Assembly (NCBI GenBank): GCA_030600725.1
Contig: JAUVLN010000045.1
Location: 1-10,326, forward strand
Reading direction: 5' to 3'
DNA from: Thermoplasmatota archaeon
GTDB taxonomy: Archaea; Thermoplasmatota; Penumbrarchaeia; Penumbrarchaeales; Penumbrarchaeaceae
DNA: 10,326 bases
The position numbers and the translations under genes are program-made. Of this stretch, positions 7,550-10,326 are shown one piece after another; positions within the stretch are counted from its first letter, which is position 1; every line of letters starts with the position of its first letter. The notes beneath the pieces were generated by a model. That model was given only the letters and a program-made list of their open reading frames with translations. It did not search any database and was not told the origin of the DNA.

Positions 7550-7951
7550 CTATACTTCAAGAGCGGCCCTGGATAGTTCGATGGCGGTCCGGTTCTTGTT
7601 CCCATCGACCCACTGGAAGAAGGACTGATCGAACCTGAGCTGGTCCTTTCGCGCCACCTTGTAATAATCCATGGATTCGAAGCCCCTGCCGATGATCGAA
7701 CCGTTCATGTAATTTATCACGGTCATGGAATCTCCCTTGAAAACCACCCTTCTAACCCCATGCTTGGCAGCCAGGGCCATTGCCTGAAGAAGGGCCTCCC
7801 ATTGCGCCCTCTCCCCGTTCCCGGGATACGAGATGACGCCCGATACACGGTCTATCTCGTCTCCATCCCCTACCATAACGACGCCCACGCTCATTGGATC
7901 GCCGCTTGGGGGGGCCGTTCCGTGAAAGTAAACCTCATACAAATCATCCAT
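7550..7951 (-). CDS. RNase HI-fold protein with incomplete catalytic residues
   Basis: This 133-residue protein, with no signal peptide, has the order of elements of a single-domain RNase HI: a first strand ending YFHGTAP, a second motif AQWEALLQAMALA, a third motif VVFKGDSMTVINYMNG, and a C-terminal WVDGNKNRTAIELSRAAL. In active enzymes these hold the DEDD metal ligands in contexts like F-D-G, E-A-L, G-D-S and N-x-x-A-D-x-L-A. Here E52 and D74 are present, but the first Asp is His (H10) and the last is Ile (I124). Active RNase HI cleaves the RNA strand of RNA/DNA hybrids; this protein keeps the fold but may be inactive or use another chemistry, perhaps binding nucleic acid. The start at 7951 is supported by a TATA-like box 40 bases upstream; the ribosome site is only G-rich (GGGGT). 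Gar1 lies 73 bases upstream on the same strand. The fold call is firm, the function open. Confidence 0.8.
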   Translation of the reverse strand: MDDLYEVYFHGTAPPSGDPMSVGVVMVGDGDEIDRVSGVISYPGNGERAQWEALLQAMALAAKHGVRRVVFKGDSMTVINYMNGSIIGRGFESMDYYKVARKDQLRFDQSFFQWVDGNKNRTAIELSRAALEV

Positions 7952-7979
7952 ACCGATACCCCACGCCCCCTATTACCCA

Positions 7980-8010
7980 TTCCAAAATATATTAACCCTT
8001 TCTTATAAGT
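7980..8010 (-). promoter_or_regulatory. Probable promoter of the RNase H-like gene
   Basis: On the minus strand TTAATATATTTTGG (about 7997-7984) is a good archaeal TATA-like element about 40 bases before the start at 7951. A second AT-rich box, CTTATAAG, lies just upstream at about 8009-8002. Together they suggest separate transcription from gar1. Confidence 0.5.
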
Positions 8011-8024
8011 TGGATGGGGAAACC

Positions 8025-8396
8025 CTACCTGCGCTTCCTGGGATCGCTCCTTCCTCCCCCTCCCGATCGCCCTCTTCCTCCACGCATTTCCGGCCTCCCT
8101 CTGCTCTGTCCCGATCCCGTTCTCTGAGGCCTTCTACCACCTTCACGAGGCCTTCTTTGCGCCTCCTTCCCGAGATAGACCGAATGGCCAAGCAACCTCA
8201 TCAATCCCCCCGGATAGTCGCCCACTGGTTTCATGATAAGATACGGTCCATCTATGGGCCCCGTGATCCGCACCACCTTTCCTACCGGTGTGGACCGCTT
8301 GTCAACGGCTATTGAACCTATCCTGGGAGCGAACGCCCCCTTTACAACTATGGATCCCGAGGGTGAGAAGTTTACGACCTTGCCCATTGATTTCAT
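8025..8396 (-). CDS. gar1: H/ACA ribonucleoprotein protein Gar1
   Basis: This 123-residue protein belongs to the Gar1/Naf1 family, a core component of H/ACA RNPs that carry out RNA-guided pseudouridylation of rRNA with Cbf5, Nop10 and L7Ae. Residues 5-62 show the compact beta-barrel signature: GKVVNFSPSGSIVVKGAF, then PRIGSIAVDKR, VGKVVRITGPIDGPYLIMKP. From about residue 76 the protein becomes a basic tail rich in Arg and Gly (RGGRGRSGGGGR), like the RGG tails of eukaryotic Gar1; many archaeal Gar1 proteins are little more than the barrel, so a tail of about 45 residues is notable. The start ATG at 8396-8394 is preceded by GCGGTG with five intervening bases, so the first Met is preferred over Met4. 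It is transcribed divergently from the J-domain gene. Identity is confident from the barrel motifs. Confidence 0.92.
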   Translation of the reverse strand: MKSMGKVVNFSPSGSIVVKGAFAPRIGSIAVDKRSTPVGKVVRITGPIDGPYLIMKPVGDYPGGLMRLLGHSVYLGKEAQRRPREGGRRPQRTGSGQSRGRPEMRGGRGRSGGGGRSDPRKRR

Positions 8397-8431
8397 GAGA
8401 ACACCGCGTTTGTGGCCCGGTTGAATACTGC

Positions 8432-8446
8432 AAGGTAATATTTGTT
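8432..8446 (-). promoter_or_regulatory. Probable gar1 promoter
   Basis: On the minus strand ACAAATATTACC (about 8445-8434) is a TATA-like element centred about 43 bases before the gar1 start, preceded by a purine-rich GGAAGGAA that could be a BRE. The element lies in the 150-base divergent spacer 8397-8546. Confidence 0.45.
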
Positions 8447-8533
8447 CCTTCCTACGGACCGGTTTAAGCGATAACCCTAAAGAGGGGTGATATCCATCTA
8501 CCCGGAAAGGATCTTATCAACCCTTATCGAAAA

Positions 8534-8549
8534 GGAGGAATGATGGATG
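8534..8549 (+). promoter_or_regulatory. Strong ribosome binding site deciding the J-domain protein start
   Basis: AAAGGAGG at 8531-8538 precedes three closely spaced ATGs (8540, 8543, 8547). Only 8547 is in frame with the J domain; an in-frame TGA at 8541 blocks any upstream start in that frame. I see no strong TATA box on this strand; TTTAAG near 8463 and CTTATC near 8513 are only weak candidates. Confidence 0.75.
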
Positions 8550-9425
8550 GTAGTCGACTTCTATGAGCTTCTGGGCATCCCGATGGGTGCAGGCTCCCGC
8601 GAGATCAAGGGAGCATACAGGAGAATGGCCGAGGTTTACCATCCCGACAAGCTAAACCTCCTCCCGGAATCCACCAGGGAGGAGGGGCGGGATATCATGA
8701 GGCTTCTGAATGAGGCAAAGGACACCCTCCTCAACCCCGAAAGGCGGAGTCAGTACGATCTGCTTTTGACCTGGAAGGCGAGAACCGTTATCGTGAACGA
8801 GATGGAGTTCATCGAACCCGAGGTGGTCTCGGCCAAGGTCAAGGGAGAGGGCATCCTATCCAAGATGTCCAGGGTGCTGGATTCGATGAGGGAGGCCTAT
8901 TCGCTGGACCGTGATTTCACCGCCAAGATAGTTCAGGCGCAGGAGATCGTGGAGGCCAGGGTGCTGGAGGAGGACGGGGTGGAGGACGGGGAGAAGGGGA
9001 CGGGCGTGGAAGGGGGACCGGACCTCGAGATGACCCTTCGGTTCAGCATTCTTAAAAAGGGTGAAAAGAAAAGCGCCAAACCCGGGAAAAAGGGGTTCAG
9101 GATCGTGGCGATGGAGGGGAGTGACGACGGGGCGGTCGACGCGGACTGGGAAGATGACGACGAATCGGTAGATTCGTCTTACCCTCGCGAAAGTATTCGC
9201 TCGGATGACGATGAAACAGAAGTTTCGCCTAATCTTCGCGAAAGTATTCGCTCGGATGACAACGAAACTGATGTTTCATCTAACCTTCGAGATGACAACG
9301 AATCAGTAGATTCGTCTGACCCTCAAGGTAGTGACCTTGAGGATAGTGATCTCGAAGAGGACGTTGAGGACGCACAGGATGAGGGGGCAGGAAAGACAAG
9401 GGTCGTCCTGGAAGAAGAGGAATAG
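8547..9425 (+). CDS. J-domain (DnaJ-like) protein with repetitive acidic tail
   Basis: This protein of 292 residues has an N-terminal J domain at about 3-72: DFYELLGIP, helix II EIKGAYRRMAEVYHPDK with the essential HPD at 32-34, and a closing LLNEAKDTLLNPERRSQYD. J domains stimulate the ATPase of Hsp70 and recruit it to clients. The Gly/Phe region, zinc-finger domain and C-terminal substrate domains of true DnaJ are missing, so this is a specialised co-chaperone. Residues about 80-190 form a mixed, partly helical region of unknown kind (KMSRVLDSMREAYSLDRD, then LEMTLRFSILKKGEKK). Residues about 193-292 are highly acidic and Ser-rich and should be disordered. This tail contains repeated units (203-265) whose DNA forms an array of hairpins, listed separately. 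A YqgF-like gene follows after 22 bases and probably shares the transcript; a Cdc48 gene comes next. The Hsp70 partner is not in the window. Confidence 0.88.
   Translation: MVVDFYELLGIPMGAGSREIKGAYRRMAEVYHPDKLNLLPESTREEGRDIMRLLNEAKDTLLNPERRSQYDLLLTWKARTVIVNEMEFIEPEVVSAKVKGEGILSKMSRVLDSMREAYSLDRDFTAKIVQAQEIVEARVLEEDGVEDGEKGTGVEGGPDLEMTLRFSILKKGEKKSAKPGKKGFRIVAMEGSDDGAVDADWEDDDESVDSSYPRESIRSDDDETEVSPNLRESIRSDDNETDVSSNLRDDNESVDSSDPQGSDLEDSDLEEDVEDAQDEGAGKTRVVLEEEE
9153..9341 (+). repeat. Four in-frame 51-bp repeat units (one shortened to 36 bp) inside the J-domain gene
   Basis: Units lie at 9153-9203, 9204-9254, 9255-9290 and 9291-9341, each starting GATGAC. They encode 17-residue units: DDDESVDSSYPRESIRS, DDDETEVSPNLRESIRS, DDNETDVSSNLR (five residues missing) and DDNESVDSSDPQGSDLE. 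A degenerate GAT-AGT-GAT continuation follows to 9351. All differences keep the reading frame. Codons here (GAA, CGC, AGT, ATT, TCG, GTT) differ from the GAG/GTC/CTC-rich usage of the rest of the gene. Confidence 0.9.
9161..9351 (+). repeat. Array of short hairpins with conserved AGTA/AGTG centres
   Basis: Seven perfect inverted repeats, each with a 4-base centre: 9161-9176 CGAATC-GGTA-GATTCG; 9187-9200 GCGAA-AGTA-TTCGC; 9213-9226 GAAAC-AGAA-GTTTC; 9238-9251 GCGAA-AGTA-TTCGC; 9264-9277 GAAAC-TGAT-GTTTC; 9299-9314 CGAATC-AGTA-GATTCG; 9321-9342 with 9-bp arms CCTCAAGGT and ACCTTGAGG around AGTG. A weak eighth is 9342-9351, GAT-AGTG-ATC. Centres are spaced 25, 26, 25, 26, 36, 25 and 15 bases. 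Each 51-base unit has two hairpin slots, and unit three has lost the second. The arms are read in different codon phases in the two slots, so pairing is not a simple by-product of one repeated peptide. No known element family is recognised. Confidence 0.85.
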
Positions 9426-9447
9426 CCCATGTTATCGAGGTGTGAAC

Positions 9448-10068
9448 GTGGATGATGTCCTTTCCGTGATGAACATGCGCAGGGGCCTTATTCTCGGTAT
9501 ATGTACCACCGATTTCTCCTATCTCCACGACATGGTATCCCTCCTTGGGAACACCGTGGACAGGTTCCATATATTGGAGGGGGGGAGGAGGACCCATAAG
9601 GAGCTGGACTGCCTGATGTTGGAGAGGGGGATCAACGCCCCCATTATGAGATCCCCGTCCCCCCCGATAGTTGGGATCCTCGACGACCCCCGGGTCACCC
9701 TCGAAAGGGCGATTGCTGCCGCACTGGGCAGGTTGTCCCCCGATCATCTCGTAATAGGGATAGATCCGGGAAAACGCCCGGGTATCGCATTCCTTGCGGA
9801 TGGGAAGACAATATCCACATTCCAGGCCGCAGGCCCCTCCGAGGCGTACGATGTCGTTAGAAAAGGTAAAAAAGCCTATCAGGCCGGCCATAACCTTATC
9901 AGAATGGGAGACGGCGATCCGGCGAGCAGGGATGCCATTCTGAGAGAGCTCTTCCCCCTTTGTATCGCCACGGAACTTGTTGACGAGAAGTTCACGACGA
10001 AGGGGACAAAATACCGGGATGAGAACGCCGCGATCCATATCGGCCGTACCCTCGGCCATCCTCTCTGA
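9448..10068 (+). CDS. YqgF/RuvC-like RNase H-fold protein, predicted nuclease
   Basis: The product is 206 residues from GTG at 9448. The open frame extends back to 9331 inside the J-domain gene, but GAGGTG at 9437-9442 places initiation at this GTG; ATG at 9469 is the alternative. The C-terminal half (about 100-206) has the hallmarks of the YqgF/RuvC branch of the RNase H superfamily: strand one VIGIDPGKRPGIAFL with D106, then LVDEKFTT with E180, close to the DERLTT motif of YqgF, and RDENAAIHIGRTLG with D191, close to YqgF's last motif. All three metal ligands appear present, so it is probably an active nuclease on structured RNA or DNA. YqgF acts in bacterial 16S rRNA 5' maturation and RuvC on Holliday junctions; which is closer here cannot be told. 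Residues 10-95 form a separate alpha/beta region (RRGLILGICTTDFSYLHDM) that I do not recognise. The gene follows the J-protein gene by 22 bases and is probably co-transcribed. Confidence 0.75.
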   Translation: MDDVLSVMNMRRGLILGICTTDFSYLHDMVSLLGNTVDRFHILEGGRRTHKELDCLMLERGINAPIMRSPSPPIVGILDDPRVTLERAIAAALGRLSPDHLVIGIDPGKRPGIAFLADGKTISTFQAAGPSEAYDVVRKGKKAYQAGHNLIRMGDGDPASRDAILRELFPLCIATELVDEKFTTKGTKYRDENAAIHIGRTLGHPL

Positions 10069-10097
10069 GTTCCATACCTGCATGATAATCATCCCCA

Positions 10098-10112
10098 AAA
10101 CCAAATAAACGG
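10098..10112 (+). promoter_or_regulatory. Probable promoter of the Cdc48/VAT gene
   Basis: AACCAAATAAACGG (about 10100-10113) is TATA-like and lies about 45 bases before the TTG start. The 81-base gap after the YqgF-like gene contains no other feature that I can see. Confidence 0.4.
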
Positions 10113-10149
10113 TGAATCCTCATCACCTTCGTATCCAAGGAGGCATCCA

Positions 10150-10326
10150 TTGAGCAGCAAGATCGTGGTAAGGGTTGAGCCCACGCTGAAGAACGATGTG
10201 GGTTACATGAGGGCCAGGCTCTCCACGAAGACCAGGGAGAGCCTGGGGGTCTCACCGGGGGACATACTGCGTATAGAAGGGAAGAGGGAGACAGCGGCGG
10301 TCGTATGGAGGTCTCCCATCCAGGAT
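10150..10326 (+). CDS. cdc48: Cdc48/VAT-type AAA+ ATPase, N-terminal fragment
   Basis: The first 59 codons are in the window and the frame is open at the right edge. The start is TTG at 10150, supported by AGGAGG at 10138-10143; no ATG or GTG is available at a suitable distance. The sequence (SSKIVVRVEPT, VGYMRARLS, LGVSPGDILRIEGKRETAAVVW) fits the double-psi beta-barrel half of the Cdc48 N domain, as in VAT of Thermoplasma: a variable first strand, an 'R-x-R-L' strand, then 'L-G-x-x-x-G-D-x-x-x-I-x-G' and a strand ending in VVWR. Cdc48/VAT is a hexameric unfoldase that feeds proteins to the proteasome and remodels complexes. The two AAA modules would lie beyond the window, so assignment rests on the N domain only; a smaller protein with the same barrel is possible. 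The upstream J-protein gene fits a quality-control neighbourhood. Confidence 0.78.
   Translation, partial: MSSKIVVRVEPTLKNDVGYMRARLSTKTRESLGVSPGDILRIEGKRETAAVVWRSPIQD

Noticed and set aside
8010..8315. Plus-strand open frame opposite gar1
   Set aside because: It is a Ser/Pro/Arg-rich shadow created by the RG-rich tail of gar1 on the other strand.
9153..9341. CRISPR array
   Set aside because: The repeats are contiguous 51-base units with no unique spacers and are translated in frame as part of the J-domain protein; no cas gene is present.
9331..9447. Upstream start of the YqgF-like gene inside the J-domain gene
   Set aside because: There is no ribosome site at 9331, the extra residues look like out-of-frame reading of the J-gene tail, and GAGGTG clearly sets the start at GTG 9448.
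9280..10104. Long minus-strand open frame (274 codons)
   Set aside because: It lies opposite the YqgF-like gene and the end of the J-domain gene, which have recognisable motifs and ribosome sites; its own translation resembles no family and has no promoter or ribosome site.

Overview
The window looks like a fragment of an archaeal chromosome, most likely from a euryarchaeal lineage related to the Thermoplasmatota. The evidence is a Gar1-type H/ACA RNP protein with an RG-rich tail, the N-terminal domain of a Cdc48/VAT-type AAA ATPase, TATA-like boxes about 35-47 bases upstream of several starts, Shine-Dalgarno sites on most genes, and large exported proteins with a C-terminal membrane anchor. 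The lineage is inferred from gene content; no rRNA gene is present to confirm it.

Minus strand, bases 1-8396. Read in the direction of transcription, the order is gar1 (8396-8025), a small RNase H-fold protein whose catalytic set is incomplete (7951-7550), cysS (7411-5957), an exported membrane-anchored thioredoxin-like protein (5893-4322), a very large exported zinc metalloprotease with five tandem beta-sandwich repeats, a PKD-like domain and a membrane anchor (4135-911), and the start of another exported protein resembling the N-terminus of SBBP/beta-propeller proteins (717 to beyond base 1). The last three form a cell-surface block. Most of the gaps contain a plausible promoter, so this is probably a run of short transcription units rather than one operon.

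Plus strand, bases 8547-10326. Diverging from gar1 are a J-domain protein with a long acidic tail (8547-9425), a protein with a YqgF/RuvC-like RNase H fold that starts at GTG 22 bases later (9448-10068), and a Cdc48/VAT AAA ATPase starting at TTG (10150 to beyond the end). The J protein and Cdc48 suggest a protein quality-control neighbourhood. Gar1 and the two RNase H-fold proteins suggest RNA metabolism.

The most unusual signal is inside the 3' part of the J-domain gene (9153-9351). Four in-frame repeat units of 51, 51, 36 and 51 bases carry seven perfect short inverted repeats, plus a weak eighth. Each has a stem of 5-9 base pairs around a 4-base centre that is usually AGTA or AGTG. Stem sequences change between units on both arms together, so pairing is kept while sequence is not. 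One unit has lost 15 bases that remove one hairpin. The centres lie 25-26 bases apart, with 36 at the deletion and 15 at the weak last one. Encoded acidity alone does not explain this pattern, and I do not recognise it as a known element family.
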